A stretch of 64,000 nucleotides of DNA from Ariolimax columbianus (GCA_036924085.1 JAVGWX010000019.1:5845641-5909640); one strand, 5' to 3'; shown: positions 46,451 to 58,351, counted from the first letter of the stretch. The notes: generated by a model not told the origin, from the letters alone. A program made the numbers and translations.

Positions 46451-46464
46451 AAATCAGGCAATAA

Positions 46465-47740
46465 ACCAAATGAAAACAACAAAGCGACTGGTCTCCATGA
46501 ACTGAGAACAGAACAAATTTTAAAATTCGGACCAGAAACAATCAAATAGCTACCAAAGCTCATGAACACGTACATTGACAAAATGAAAATTCCTAAAATC
46601 TGGAGACAATCTCATGTGGTTACGCTGATAAAACCAGGAAAACCATCAACCGAACCTATGATTTTCCGTCCAGTATCGCTGCTATGTCACATGTATAAGA
46701 TTTTCGAAACGCTGATCCTGAATCGCATCTCCCCCTTGATAGACGAGACGATGTTCAAGGAACAAGCTGGTTTCATACCTGGAATATTGTTCAGCAGTCA
46801 CATCCTTAACCCTACACAATTAATAGAGAATAGTAACGAACACAAACATGTTCCAGGAGCGGTCTATATTGATCTAAGCGCAGTATATAACACAATAAAC
46901 CATCAGAGGCTTCTATCAAGACTACACACTATGACAAAAAACTGGCGTCTTACCAATATCATCAAATGCCTCCTGAAAATTAGGAGGATCTATGTAATGC
47001 TGGGGGAAAAGAGACAGCAGATGGCGAAACCAAAACAACGGCCTGGCACAAGGAAATGTTTTAGCCCCCATGCTATATAACAAATATACTAATGACCTAC
47101 CCATGAACACACAGACTAAGAAATGCATCTATGCTGATGACATAACAGTTGCTGCCCAGGGAAAATCGTCTGAGGAAGTGGAAAGACAACTGGCAAGTTC
47201 TCTCAATACTCTTGTAGAATACTACCACAAGCATCACCTTGAACCAAATCCCAGTAAATCCCAGTGTGCCTACCATCTCAGAAACAGACATGCAAAAGAA
47301 AAACTTTAGAATAAGTGGCAAAAGCAGGAGCTTGAACACTGCAGTACTCCCAAATTATCTAGGTATGAAATTATACCGCACATTGTCTTACAAAACGCAC
47401 TGCCAAGACACAAAGCGTAATATACACGCAAGCAATAATTTCATCAGAAGACTGACAGGCACAGCCATCAGTCCTTCGGGCATTTACACTTGTCTTGTGT
47501 TTCTCCGTAGCTGAATACGCTGCACTAGTCTGGAAAAAAACTCTGCTCATGCGAAACTAGTTGACACAGCTATAAATGACGCAGATATGATAGTATCAGG
47601 GTGCATAAAACCCACCCCCGTTGATAAAATATATCCCATAATTGGCATAGCACCCCCGAAGAAGATCTGAAGAAGCGTAGCAGTATAAATCAAATGCGAA
47701 AAGCAGTAGCACTATCCAAGGCACCCAATGTTTGCACAAC
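46465..47740 (+). mobile_element. Jockey-type LINE, RT part of a split copy
   Basis: + strand: KNNKATGLHELRTEQILKFG (46470), IPKIWRQSHVVTLIKPGKPS and FRPVSLLCHMYKIFETLILN (46562-46710), FKEQAGFIPG, AVYIDLSAVYNTINHQRLLS (motif A, D-x-S-A-Y-N-T), YADDITVAAQGKSSEEVERQ (47129, catalytic pair intact), LEPNPSKSQCAYHLRNR, NYLGMKLYRTLSYKTHC, then NNFIRRLTGTAIS and a frame shift before VSGC.KPTP (47595) and HPMF (47730). It is truncated there at a (ta)n run. Confidence 0.85.
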
Positions 47741-47760
47741 ATATATATATATATATATAT
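47738..47760. repeat. (TA)n microsatellite
   Basis: About 11 units of ta/at, at the end of the Jockey copy. Confidence 0.9.
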
Positions 47761-49279
47761 AGCGAGATGCTTAGACACGGAAAGTAAGTAAGTATTATAT
47801 TGATATCCTAAGTCACGGTACTAAATATCTAATATAATATTACATGTTAACGTTATTGTTCTCCTAGGTCACTGTGTCAAATGATTTATATAATGCTACA
47901 GAACCACTATATCACCATTTATTATTGATTTTATTCCCTGCAACTATCACTCCTTAACTCACACTTTAACTAAACCACTAACAATTCTTTTAACAACAGC
48001 AAAATAATGAATCTTTATTTATTGAACATTGTACACATAATAATAATAATACTAGGCATGTGAATCATCAATAGTTTCGTTATCAACTCTTATCTAACTA
48101 AAAATGTCTCTCAATAGTTTTTGTGCAATTAGCAAATGTCTTTCTCTTGCACTGAAATAACTTTAGGTTTCTATCTCGTGGTCAAGACTCGTAATTATTC
48201 TATTCATCGTCTATATCCCTTTGAATTGATACCCTTATATCAAGATAATTGTTCGCAGTCATATCTCATTGTCCTCGCTCGTCACGTGGCCGTATGTCCC
48301 ACCTCTCGGCTTACACAACGTAGGTGCCCTCTGAGTCTTGTCTCGTTTCAACGTCAGGAAGATGTCTAGTGATCACATCTGCTGATTATTCTTCTTTCGT
48401 CGTCCAGTCAGGAACGTGTCTGACTGCAGCGGTTCTCGTACCTACGACAGACGACATTACTTTTGTTACTATTGATGTTATACCAAGGATATCACTATCA
48501 GAACATCATACATATACCGATTCTAACACGTGCGTGGTCTCTGGTTCATTCTCAATGCTGGTCTGATTCGGTGACTTTAATTTCTATCTCTTATTTCTTG
48601 TTTCCCAATGGCTATGTTCTGTAGTCTATCCTAGCTTCTGTTCTGGTCTATCCTACCTACTAACTGTATGGTAGTATTCTCTTCTCTGCTCTTTCTGATC
48701 TCCCTGTAGAACGCTTATCCCCAGCGTATATTATAAACTCTCCATTTTCGCCAATGACTTGTGTCTGTCTTCAGCTCATTCGCTTTAACGATCCTTGAAC
48801 TTAGCGTGTCGCCAGAGAAAGGATAGCTTGTTTTTTTAACCTACCATGTGACCTAAAATTGTTTGGGATTACCAGTAGAATTTGTGGGAAGGTAACCATT
48901 TTGACGGACAGTCTGAAACGAGAATTGTTTAAGAATTCCGAGCTATGACCAGTTCAATGAACTCGATCTCTCGGGCAGGGTTCTTAAGTTATACGTGGGT
49001 ACCACGAGCGGTATTTTCATGACTTCCCTGACGTTGTCTCGTTGTGCTCTTGTAACTCTGTTACAGAACATATATATTGGTTTTAGTTTGTATTAATTTT
49101 TGTGAGGTTATTTTTTCTTTCTGTGGTTCATGCTATCTCAGTATCCAGCAATTGTCTCACATAACATGTGGCCAGTTTCTTGATTGTGTCCGTGTTAGCT
49201 CCCCATAATGAGTAATATGTCTTTCTCAGTATGGACATTCTGTTCTTAGCTTTGTTGGTTGCTTTTTTAAAATCAGGTT
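47761..49279. other. No gene supported
   Basis: Intronic stretch of 1.5 kb. The + frames at 48136-48369 and 48324-48566 are open but show no motif I recognise, no usable splice borders in phase with the three exons, and no repeat match in the window. Confidence 0.3.
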
Positions 49280-50540
49280 TCAATTCTTGTCAGCTGTGCG
49301 TACACTGTTACTGAACATGTTAAGAGGAAGAGTCTGGTCATTTAGTTTTAGGAAAACATTTTGTGGTTCGGGAAATAGGAATAATATTATGTACATGGTT
49401 TCAGTTTGCCATTTCTTTGTCCATGTCTCTGTTTTGTCCATGTCTCTGTTTTGTCCATGTATCTGTTTTGTCCATGTCTCTGTTTTGTTCATGGCCTCTT
49501 GCATTTGGTTTGTCGTTACAGATGTAAGGTCTACGGAAGTCCATAGTTCCAAGTCATCAGCCTATAGTGCAATCTTACTACTTTTAGGAATGTATGTGAT
49601 TATATCATTGATGTAAGTGAGGAACAGCTTGGGGGAACTTCTTGTTCCATTATCATCATTCTTCTGAGGTGTCCTTGGAGTTCCACTTGTCCTGTCCTGT
49701 TATCTAAATAATCGCTGATACATGTGTACATGTTGTTGATTACACCCATTTGCAGTAGTTTGAGTTTGAACTCGCTCTTCAATAATTTATTAAAGGCTTT
49801 TTCAAGATCTATCCAGACTGCCAGTGTTTCATTTTTTTCTTAAAATGTATTATTTTATCTCCTGCGAGATAAATGCCACCTGATCTCCAGTTGATATGTT
49901 TCTAGGAAAACCTGCTTGCTGGGGGATGAGACCATTTATTTCGTCCATATGCTAGGTTATTCTAGTATTAACCATTCGTCACATTAGTCCCCCTCCCCCC
50001 CCCCCCATCTTCCCACCTACAGCTGAGTAGACTAAGAGATATGTAACTGACTGGCTTCATAGTGTCCTAAACATGGTTAAGGATATAGATAATCCTAGCC
50101 TCCTTCCACACTGTGGGGACAGTTCATTGTTTCCAGCTTCTGTTTAAAAAAAATAGCATTCTGTCCTTTGCTATTTCCCCCGTGTTAGAGAGCATTTTGT
50201 CAGTGATGCCATCCTTTCCTGGGGCTTTTATTCTTTTGAGTTTACTATTGGTTGACTTCAGTTCTGTCTAGGTGATATTTACGATCATATGTTCCTCAAG
50301 TACTTGCATTGACCCCTCCATGTGATTTACTTCTTTCTTAATATAACTTTTTGTTTTGGCCGTGTTCTGTATCCACTTGCTTCTGCATAATTTTGAATTA
50401 TAACATGCGCAGCTTTTTTGCCGGTTAATATATTTCATTCATTTGCAATCGCAATTCTTTGCGTGTAGCTGTTTTCAATCAATGTTCTTGTTATCTTAGT
50501 CGTTCACTTCTTCTCAAATGGATAGATACAGGTTTCTAAA
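49280..50540 (-). mobile_element. I-group-like LINE relic (RT)
   Basis: - strand: LKLLQMGVINNMYTCISDYL and DNRTGQVELQGHLRRM (49620-49780), then MEQEVPPSCSSLTSMI (GVPQGG region), then MELWTSVDLTSVTTNQMQEA (49500-49552), and PLN-type sequence down to 49290. Upstream (49800-50540) weak RT finger similarity. The catalytic ADD word is not preserved in frame. It contains the 18-bp repeat 49422-49492. Confidence 0.6.
49422..49492. repeat. 18-bp tandem repeat, 4 units, inside the LINE
   Basis: Unit tgtctctgttttgtccat(g) repeats from 49422. On the - strand it encodes TETWTK and shifted variants, expanded from one LINE codon stretch. Confidence 0.85.
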
Positions 50541-50739
50541 CAAGTTAAGATGTGGGATTGTAAGGCATTGAGATAACAGTAGACATCCATGTTGGACAGC
50601 TAATAACTAGTATTGCCAATGCGGATGCACTGGATCGACTGTCGCAAAATATAAACAAAGTAAGACGCTTAAAATAATATTTTGATTCATGTATCCCTGT
50701 CACATGGCTATGCATTATGCCCATTTTAACCAAAGTAAC
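50541..50739. other. No feature seen
   Basis: Short gap. Confidence 0.3.
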
Positions 50740-51005
50740 ATAAATGTTACAGTGTTATCCTTCTTAGCCATCTGAACCAAATTAACTATTTGTTACAGTG
50801 TTATCCTTCTTGGCCACATCATCCAAAAATAACATATATGTTAAAATGGTATCCTTATTGACCACATGCACCAAATTAGGTTATATGTTACAGTGTTATC
50901 CTTCTTGGCCTCGTGAAGAAAATTAGCCTAAATGTACAATTTATTTTATCCTTCATGGCCACATGAACAAATTAACGTATATGTTACTGTGTTATCATTC
51001 GTATT
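50740..51005. repeat. Tandem repeat, about 47-bp unit, about 6 diverged copies
   Basis: Each unit contains gtta(c)agtgttatccttcttggcca followed by aaattaa.ta.atgtta. The copies have diverged more than those of the 46-bp array at 51651. Confidence 0.8.
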
Positions 51006-51183
51006 ATCTTTTTTACACACACATTTTTTCTCTGACGTTTAGTAACCTAACCCACTTCTTCTAGTTATTTTTTTAAAGAGCAACAAAACAGAAAACACTA
51101 AGACGTATGTTTGAATAATAAAGCACAAGATAAAAAATGTATTTCAAATCAGACCATTTACAATTGTATCAAACTAAACTAAC

Positions 51184-51262
51184 TGTGACTAAGCTAAGGG
51201 TGACTAAGCTAAGTGTGACTAACCTAAGTGTGACTAAGCTAAGTGTGACTAAGCTGACTCTC
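51184..51262. repeat. 15-bp tandem repeat, 5 units
   Basis: Unit gtgactaagctaagt (with gg, cc variants). Ends at ctgactctcgggg. Confidence 0.9.
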
Positions 51263-51650
51263 GGGGTGTGAGCATGCGCTGTCTAGAAGCCCCGGATGTA
51301 TAACCTGGTTCTGACTACTGTCCTATACTTGTGATGTTATCTACACCATTTCACTTAGACTTAAACTATCTAATCTCGTGTTCGCATTCACTTTGGCGGT
51401 TCGTCTTGATTGGCTGGTTTCTGACAGTCGGCAACTTCTGTCGTCGAAACTGCGATGAGGAAAAAAATATTCCCAAACTTTGGGAATGTCCAATTATGGT
51501 ACCCGTGTTGCTCTATTGGGGTTCAGGCTACCATTTTCCCTCCACTGGAGCTATTTACAACCAGCCTGAACTGACCCGAGTCAGATGTTGCCGCTCTATG
51601 TGGGAGGGATGTTATCCCATGCATTGGCAACACTTTACGGCAACCCTCAT
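51263..51650. other. No gene supported
   Basis: A + frame 51331-51732 (133 aa) is open but runs into the 46-bp repeats, and I recognise no motif. It is probably fortuitous. Confidence 0.3.
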
Positions 51651-52166
51651 CTGGATTGTATCCCAGGTGTTTGTAACACCGTTTAACCACTCTCTTTGGA
51701 ATTGTATCCCAGGTGTTTGCAACACCGTTTAACTACTCTCTTTGGGATTGTATCCCAGGTGTTTGCAACACCGTTTAACCACTCTCTTTGGGATTGTATC
51801 CCAGGTGTTTGCAACACCGTTTAACCACTCTCTTTGGGATTGCATCGCAGGTGTTTGTAAAACATGTTAACTAATCTCTTTGGGATTGTATCGCAAGGTG
51901 TTTGTAAAACATTTTAACTACTCTCTTTGGGATTGTATTCCAGGTGTTTGCAAAACCGTTTAACTACTCTCTTTGGGATTGTATCCCAGGTGTTTGCAAC
52001 ACCGTTTAACCACTCTCTTTGGGATTGTATCCCAGGTGTTTGCAACACCGTTTAACCACTCTCTTTGGGATTGTATCGCAGGTGTTTGTAAAACATTTAA
52101 ACCACTTTATTTCGGATTGTATCCCTGGTGTCTGTAACACCTTTCAACCACTCTATCTTAATTTTT
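51651..52166. repeat. 46-bp tandem array, about 11 units
   Basis: Unit starts ggattgtatcccaggtgttt and ends actctctttg. The inner units are nearly identical; the outer ones (51840-51950 and 52070-52166) have diverged, e.g. gtaaaacat in place of gcaacaccg. This gradient suggests growth from the middle. Confidence 0.95.
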
Positions 52167-52739
52167 GTCTATGAGTTTACCACCTCAGTTTGTTGTCATT
52201 CCCAGCAGCTGAACATGTGAACGATACAACTGTTTTCTTGTCTGGCTAGCATTGAAGGGTCACCATTCATTGCAATTAGCACTGATGCAAAAAGCCAATT
52301 TGATACAGTGGATTAGCATTCTTATAAGGTCTCCCTAAACTCTCTTTTGCTTCTAGTTTCATCTCATTCCTATGTTTCCCATATCCCGCCTTTTGCTGCC
52401 CACGTATCAAAATGGTCGCATGTCCCGTTGCACATTTGACGTACCTCAGTTGATCAGCTTTTAGCCCGAGTCACTGTTGTTCCTGTACAATATGTCAATC
52501 TAACAAGTTCCTACAACTGAAACCTATTTACTTAGCTGGCTTTCATGTCACCCCCTTTCAATCTGACAGTGACATGTTGTCCCACCTTCCTGTCACACAC
52601 ATCACCCAACCGCCTGTGTGTGTCTCTATCTAGCCTAGAAAATGGAGGGGTCCAGTAACCCCACCCCTTTCCAAATAGTCTTTGACAATAGTTTTTAACT
52701 TACTACAGTAAACATTTCCCATCTCTGCTCAGATAGCCA
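52167..52739. other. No feature seen
   Basis: AT-rich, includes a c-rich patch near 52590-52670. No coding signal. Confidence 0.3.
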
Positions 52740-53212
52740 ATATAAACCTGCCATTGTCAATAACTGTTAAAAATTTAACGCGCTTTCTGGTGGTGTCACT
52801 TGACGCCAAACTAATTCTGACTCTGGAATGGATTGAGTTTGCATGACTCATCATCCACATAATTGGGACGTACATAAATGGTGGGCTAATCATTGAGAAT
52901 GCTAATGTGTACGTTGTCTAGGCTCTTATTATGACAGCATTTATGATTCGAGATATAGGAGGAGCCTTCCCGGTTATGGTTTACGTTAGCTACAACGGTT
53001 CTCACTACGTTATTTGACTGGCATTTAATACCTAATGACCTATTATCCATTACACAATTCTTACATGTGTGACTAAATATGTCACATGTGACTAATTATG
53101 TCACATCATAATACAATGTGCAGGCTAAAGATGTTACACCAATCGATATGATCCCAAAAGATACATCAGGGCTTGTTTTATATAACGCATGATGAAACTA
53201 CATTGAACATAT
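52740..53212. repeat. Dispersed repeat, left part of the copy split by a LINE
   Basis: It aligns with 59720-60230. Shared words: gtgggctaatcattgag, ggtttacgttagctacaacg, ttacaccaatcgatatga. The copy contains 1.5-2 units of the 19-bp tgtgactaaatatgtcaca repeat. It continues at 55022-55085. Confidence 0.85.
53201..53212. repeat. LINE target site duplication, left copy
   Basis: cattgaacatat; the right copy is cattgaaaatat at 55010-55021 (one mismatch). Confidence 0.75.
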
Positions 53213-55009
53213 CTTCTTCTTCTTCTTCTTCTTCTTCGTACGCAGTCTGACAGTAACCATTATTTTTTCGAAAAAAGCAGTCGTCATCCTGAGGCTGTCG
53301 ACACTGCCATAGAGCTTGTCTAGTATTGCCACAGGTGATGGCCACATCTGCTCTCTCTGATCCTCGTATGTCGGGCAGTTTTGCAGCAAATGCTCAGCGG
53401 TCATTTTCTCGGTACCACACGGGCATTCGTCGGTGCCACCTATCTTCAATTTGTTGAATAGGTGGTACCTCAGTCTATTGTGGCCAGTGCGAAGTCTGAA
53501 GACAACGACCTGCTCTCTTCTGTTCAACTGGTAATAGGCATCGTTTTTGGTGTAACCGGTATGTTCAGTTTCCCATTTGGTCATGTATATAGCTCTAATA
53601 AGCCGTTTTGATTCTTCGTATGCCATACTAGTATCGGGTTGTGGTAGTTTTGCACCTTCTTTTGCCAGTCTGTCTGCCACCTCGTTGCCTTGGATGTTGC
53701 AGTGAGATGGGACCCACTGCACCACTACTCTTTTTGGTGCGGCCTGCTGGCATAGTTGACAGAGTACTGCTCTTAAAACATTTAGTTCAGTATTTTTCTG
53801 GCTGTTTAGTGCTGTGACTACTGCCAGTGCCTCTGTAAGCAGGACTATGTGGATTTAATTCTATTTACCTGTCACCATTTCTTCCACTGCCGCCCTCAGT
53901 GCCTCTGCCTCCGCTCTAAAATTGCTTGTATGTTTTCCAGTAGCGAATGACAGTGTTATTTTTCTGCCATTTGGTAGGCTCAGGAATGCTCCTGCCCCTT
54001 CGTACTGTGTTGTATTTGTTACTGAACCGTCGGTGTATGCATGGCTCCAGTCCATGCTTTGGTAGTTTTCCGTAATGTAACTCAGGGTAGTATCTCTTCT
54101 TTCTTTTAAAGACTGGCAGTTTTTTGTTTCTAATACCTGGTATATTTTCTACCACCTCTGGAAATATATGCTGCCTCCAGGTAGGTTTTCGTACATTAGG
54201 GATGGGCTTTGGTGTTGTCAGTGCGTTCATGGGGTTTTCGTGCATCTTTGCTTTGGCTATTTCTGCAAAGTTGCTTCGCTTTAGTTTCCCATTTCCCAAA
54301 TTGTTTAGTCTCTGGTGCATTGGGTGGTCAGTCGGTCTTCTGAGTTTCTCTGATTGCATCTGGGCTCTGAAGTCTCTTCTGTCGGCCATGTATTGCAGTT
54401 TTGTAATCTTTTCAAGTTCTACAATTGTCGTTGACTTCATGCCTCCTGTTATAACTCTCATTTCTTGTTTTTGGAGTTTGTTAACTTTTCTCGAAGTTCG
54501 CCTTTGCTGCTGTTGTCCATGCCGCAATGCCATACTCGAGAACTGGTCTCACTCTTCCAGTGTACAGTTTCTTTAGTATGCCTTCGTCTGCTCCCCAGCT
54601 TGTGGCAGCAAGTTTCCTCATGATTGTCATTCTTTCTCTGGCTCTCATTCGGTTTCTCTAGATCTGACTTTTCCATGTCATGCGCCTATCAAATGTGACT
54701 CACAGATAGTTTGGGTTGTCGTTTGGCTGTAGGTATTTGCCGTTTAGATTTAATTATGTGTTTTGGGGTTTGATTGATAGAGAGAATATTGTACATGTGG
54801 TCTTTTCTTCGTTTATTTTGACCAGCCATGAGTTCGCCCACTCTTCCAGCAATGTTAGGGCCTGCTGCATCCGATTTCTTGCTATAGTGAGATTCTTTTC
54901 AGAGGTCCACATAGCCAGATCGTCTGCAAACATTGAGCTATGAACTCTTCTTGGTATATTCTCTGAAATGTCATTTATATACACCAGGAAGGGTGTGGGT
55001 GACAGTACT
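53213..55009 (-). mobile_element. I-group LINE with RNase H, 5'-truncated
   Basis: - strand: FADDLAMWTSEKNLTIARNR (54890-54940, catalytic pair intact), ALTLLEEWANSWLVKINEEK, then MRVITGGMKSTTIVELEKIT (54420-54470), HPMHQRLNNLGNGKLKR, MDWSHAYTDGSVTNT (53861-54055, RNase H), FRAEAEALRAAVEEMVTGK, VQWVPSHCNIQGNEVADRLA (53660-53725), FRLRTGHNRLRYHLF and a knuckle CPCGTEKMTAEHLLQNC (53395-53445). The 3' end is a (gaa)n tail (ctt repeats at 53213-53236). Truncation is just after the RT word GGVLSP. Few frame breaks; the best I-group copy. Confidence 0.85.
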
Positions 55010-55021
55010 CATTGAAAATAT

Positions 55022-55085
55022 AAGGATCTACAAAACAAAATAGGTGCGAGCAGACCGCATGATAGAAAACTAGATTAACTAAATA
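55022..55085. repeat. Dispersed repeat, right part of the split copy
   Basis: agaaaactagattaacta.atatgtataaataag matches 60266-60300, the end of the uninterrupted copy. Confidence 0.8.
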
Positions 55086-55339
55086 TGTATAAATAAGACG
55101 TTCAGATCATCGTTACACAATGTAGAAGTTTGTAGAGGTACAGACTTGGCATCTGACCACCATCTTCTAGAAGCCAATATAAAGATGAAACATGAAATGA
55201 ATACAGCAATGTTTATTTCTGGTATATGATCAGGATTCAACCGGTACACAGTACAATCATAAAGCTAGCTATATGGCGTTATACAGTTTGATAATCACTT
55301 CCCTACTCCTATGATTAATATTTATTTTTTCATTCCTAA
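55086..55339. other. No feature seen
   Basis: Short AT-rich gap. Confidence 0.3.
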
Positions 55340-57270
55340 CATTGCATTTGATTTTCAACTGCTACGTACACTTGCTCACTCAGTTTACCTGTACGATCTA
55401 TTATAACCCCTAGGTCCATTTCTCTTTTCATCATTCAAATATTGTTTCGCCCATTCTGTAATTATGTTCTGTATTGGATCTACCCACGTGTATTGCTGCA
55501 CATGTAACTAAATTTTACTCTACATGCCAGCTCACACACCATTCTCATATTGTATCTAAATTCGAATATTCCACGTTTGTTTAGATGGGACCTTACTGTA
55601 TAGTTCTGTGTCATTCGAGAAATGTGCAATCATGGATCCCACATCAATCTCAAATAATTTATATATCAAAAACAGAATTTGTTCCAAAACTGAGCCCTGT
55701 GGCATTCTTCGCTTAACTTCACATCACTCATAGTACTCCTTATGTATGCCCTTTCTGCCTTTATCCCGCGAACTATTTTTCAAGTAATTTGGCAACTCCA
55801 ACAGCTGTTCCATGTAATTTTAACTTTCTAAATAATACTTGATGAGATAATTTATCAAATGCTTTTGCAAAATACAAATAATTAATTTGGGTCACTTGTA
55901 TCTATCATTGTAGTAGCTTCTTTCGTGAATTCTAATAGATGTGTTAAGCACAATCAACCTGAAGTGAACCCATGCTGACTATTCCTGATTAGACTAAGTT
56001 TATCTAAATGCATTACAATGTTTTCTTTCATTGTTGACTCTAACAATTTACAGACTATGCTCGATAAACTCACTTGTCTGTAATTTGCTGGGTTAGAATT
56101 TTTTGACATCTTTTAAAAAAGATGAACATCCCTTTTTTTTCAATCCCATGGAACAATATCTTCTGCAAGTGATTGATAACATAATATAACCAATCATTTT
56201 GCTAGTTGGTCTTTAATTTCTAACATCAATTTTAGATAAATGCCATCTTCACTTAGACATTTATCCACTTTCAATCCCCCAACATTTTAAAAAAGCAGTT
56301 TCTCCGAAATACAGATTGATCTTGTACAGACTGTCTCTTTAGGAAAACCTATAGGCTCTGAGATCTTGAAACAGTGTTCTTGTGTGTATTCTGTGCAAAA
56401 GTACTGATTGAGTAGATTAACTGCCTCCCCGTTCTCACTTTTTATTTTCCTTGTGCTATCTATGAGAGGGCCTATTTTGTCGTTCGCTCTTTCTTTATTT
56501 CCAACATAAGAAAAGAAGCTTTTACTATTAGTATTGATCCTAAAAGCAAGTTTTTTTCGACGTCAATTTGTTACTAATTATTCGCTTTCTTAGCTATGTA
56601 ATATGTTTCTTCTAATTTACCTACATCTATATATTTATGCCACGTTTTAATTTTGTGTAGCTCTTCTACATTTAACTTCAAATCTAATTATCTACTTTTT
56701 ACGAACACATTGAACACATTTTTTGTTTAGCTTATCTAGAACTGTTTTTATACTCATTTGCCTTAAAGTAGTCGTATGTGCTTGATCCTGTTTAAGTTTA
56801 CTGCCTTTTTTGTTATACGATCCCAAAATATGATGGTCACTTGACCCAAACAGTTCCCCAAGGGTAACGTTTTCAATAATATTGTCCTGTCTAGTAAATA
56901 CTAGGGTGAGTTTGTTTTTATCTGTGGTATCTTTTTCTAGATTTTAAATAAACAAAATGTCCGTAATGCACTTAGCAAACGGTTTTGACTTGACAAGTGA
57001 TTCTACCATATTGCATTTTATTTCTGAAAGTTTAATTCCCCCATTACTAATAATGTCCTTGAACTTGTGTTTTCTATACTAATAATCAATTCCCCATCGT
57101 ACTCTTTTCGATTTGATGATCATCTGTAGCATACTTCAACCACTGTTATTTCATCCTCACTTTTATTTCTCCCCATACACTTTCAGTTGTGTTGCCAGAT
57201 GATAGACCATCTTTAATAGTTATATTAACTGAATTCACACAGTACAATAAAACACCACCTCCACCAACAA
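55340..57270 (-). mobile_element. CR1-type LINE relic, longest CR1 copy
   Basis: - strand: RRMPQGSVLEQILFLIYKLF (55650-55710, the GVPQGSVLGP region of RT), then IDVGSMIAHFSNDTELYS (55590-55645; FADD reads FSND), then a thumb region to 55400. Upstream (55720-57270) RT fingers, endonuclease and 5' parts are broken by many stops but match 28865-29345, 31540-31970 and 35770-36090 at the DNA level. It serves as the reference that shows the split in the 31-36 kb copy. Confidence 0.7.
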
Positions 57271-57309
57271 TGCCATAATACAATATTCATGGCAATTAAG
57301 AGGTTGACA

Positions 57310-57800
57310 TACTTTTAAGAGTAGGTGGAAAGCTACCTCAACCGGATATAGGTGCAACATGAACATACCACGAGATTTACCAGGTGTAGAAATGTGTACA
57401 AGTTGGAATTAGAGCACAAATGTCGTCAACCAAATGACACAATTTACCAGCTCAACAGAAGTTAACAGGTAGTAATCTTTGGACTCTGGGCATGCTATGA
57501 CAGATACCATCGGCTCAACAAACTAAGAATAGAGTAATACGTCTGCGCCACTGACTCAATTACTGCTGAGAATCTGCTTTAAAGGTACCCAACATGAGAA
57601 ACAAAGAAACGAAAGTTGGCCATCACCAATACTATTCCTTGACAAGCTCTGTGGATATACTAATTCATAGTCGCCCCAGTCTGCGCAACCCATGCGCGTG
57701 GCACCCTGTAAGTAGCATCTCAAAGCGCAAGCTTGGGCGATGAATGAGGAGACCATGAGCTTCCCAAACTGCAGGATCCTCCTCTCGGCCTCGATGGTGT
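57310..57800 (+). mobile_element. I-group LINE fragment (RNase H end and knuckle)
   Basis: + strand in broken frames: GGKLPQPDIGATYHEIYQV-like sequence near 57330 (compare GAKLPQPDTSITYEESKR), YQLNRS and RYHRLNKLRIE (57450-57530), then DSITAENLL (57550). The first 100 bp match 63890-64000. It is an old fragment. Confidence 0.55.
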
Positions 57801-58280
57801 AATCCAAATGAACTCAAAGCATGAGAATTTGACACCAGCTCAACTGCAGAAAAGGAATGTAGGAATTTGTCTGATAGAGAATTCTGATTTTTGTTGCCGG
57901 AATTTTATGTATTGTTATTAAGCGTTGTCATTTTTCAGTTTACATTATGTCATCAAATAGTTTTATCAGATCCCATTGAACTTTTTTTAAAATGATTTGT
58001 TAATTAAATTGTTTTCAAGAACCTTCCTCTACGCAGAACTTTCTTTAAAACATTAAGCGCAGGAACATTTTCTACACAAATTTACTCTCTTTTTCATTTC
58101 CAGTAATCATTTGTGATGTGTGTAGCAGTTGCATTTATGTAAGCCCTAACAGTGATGTTTGCCAATATGTTTATTAAGAACGATTTACTAGTTTTAAAAA
58201 TCAGTTAATTACAATGAACAATTTCTTATTCAGCTAGTGTTATTTATGGACTCGTATTTGTTATCTTTTTTTTTAAGCAG
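57801..58280 (+). other. Intron end, no further exon accepted
   Basis: AT-rich. It ends with a t-run and aagcag at 58275-58280, the acceptor of the terminal exon. Confidence 0.4.
58275..58280 (+). promoter_or_regulatory. Tandem NAGNAG splice acceptor
   Basis: AAGCAG after a run of nine t. Either AG keeps the frame; the difference is one residue next to the membrane. Confidence 0.55.
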
Positions 58281-58351
58281 CGAGTGTAAGCACGGATAAG
58301 AAACAAACATCAAACACAGAACCTAATTACGATTACGATACAGAAATATAA
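58281..58351 (+). CDS. Terminal exon: cytoplasmic tail of the Ig-like surface protein
   Basis: The acceptor tttttttttaagcag precedes the exon. With the phase 1 base from 38614, the first codon is ACG and the frame reads SVSTDKKQTSN, then TEPNYDYDTEI and TAA (58349-58351). Only this frame is open to a stop of sensible position, and it gives a short hydrophilic tail, as expected directly after the basic stop-transfer cluster. The last four residues DTEI fit a class I PDZ ligand (x-S/T-x-hydrophobic), and two tyrosines lie in an acidic setting. Because the acceptor is a tandem AAGCAG, use of the first AG would add one codon without changing frame. Evidence is splice phase plus composition; no homology is known to me. 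Confidence 0.6.

Noticed and set aside
45827..46549. 240-residue + strand frame
   Set aside because: Antisense shadow of the RTE reverse transcriptase frame on the - strand.
51331..51732. 133-residue + strand frame with several cysteines and tryptophans
   Set aside because: It runs into the 46-bp tandem array and has no acceptable borders; probably chance.
58084..58122. Possible 35-bp exon (ttccag before taatcatttg, then gtaagc) reading ICDVCSSC
   Set aside because: The exit phase is 0 if entered in phase 1, so it cannot join the tail exon in frame. Resemblance to the ectodomain end TCSTC is too short.
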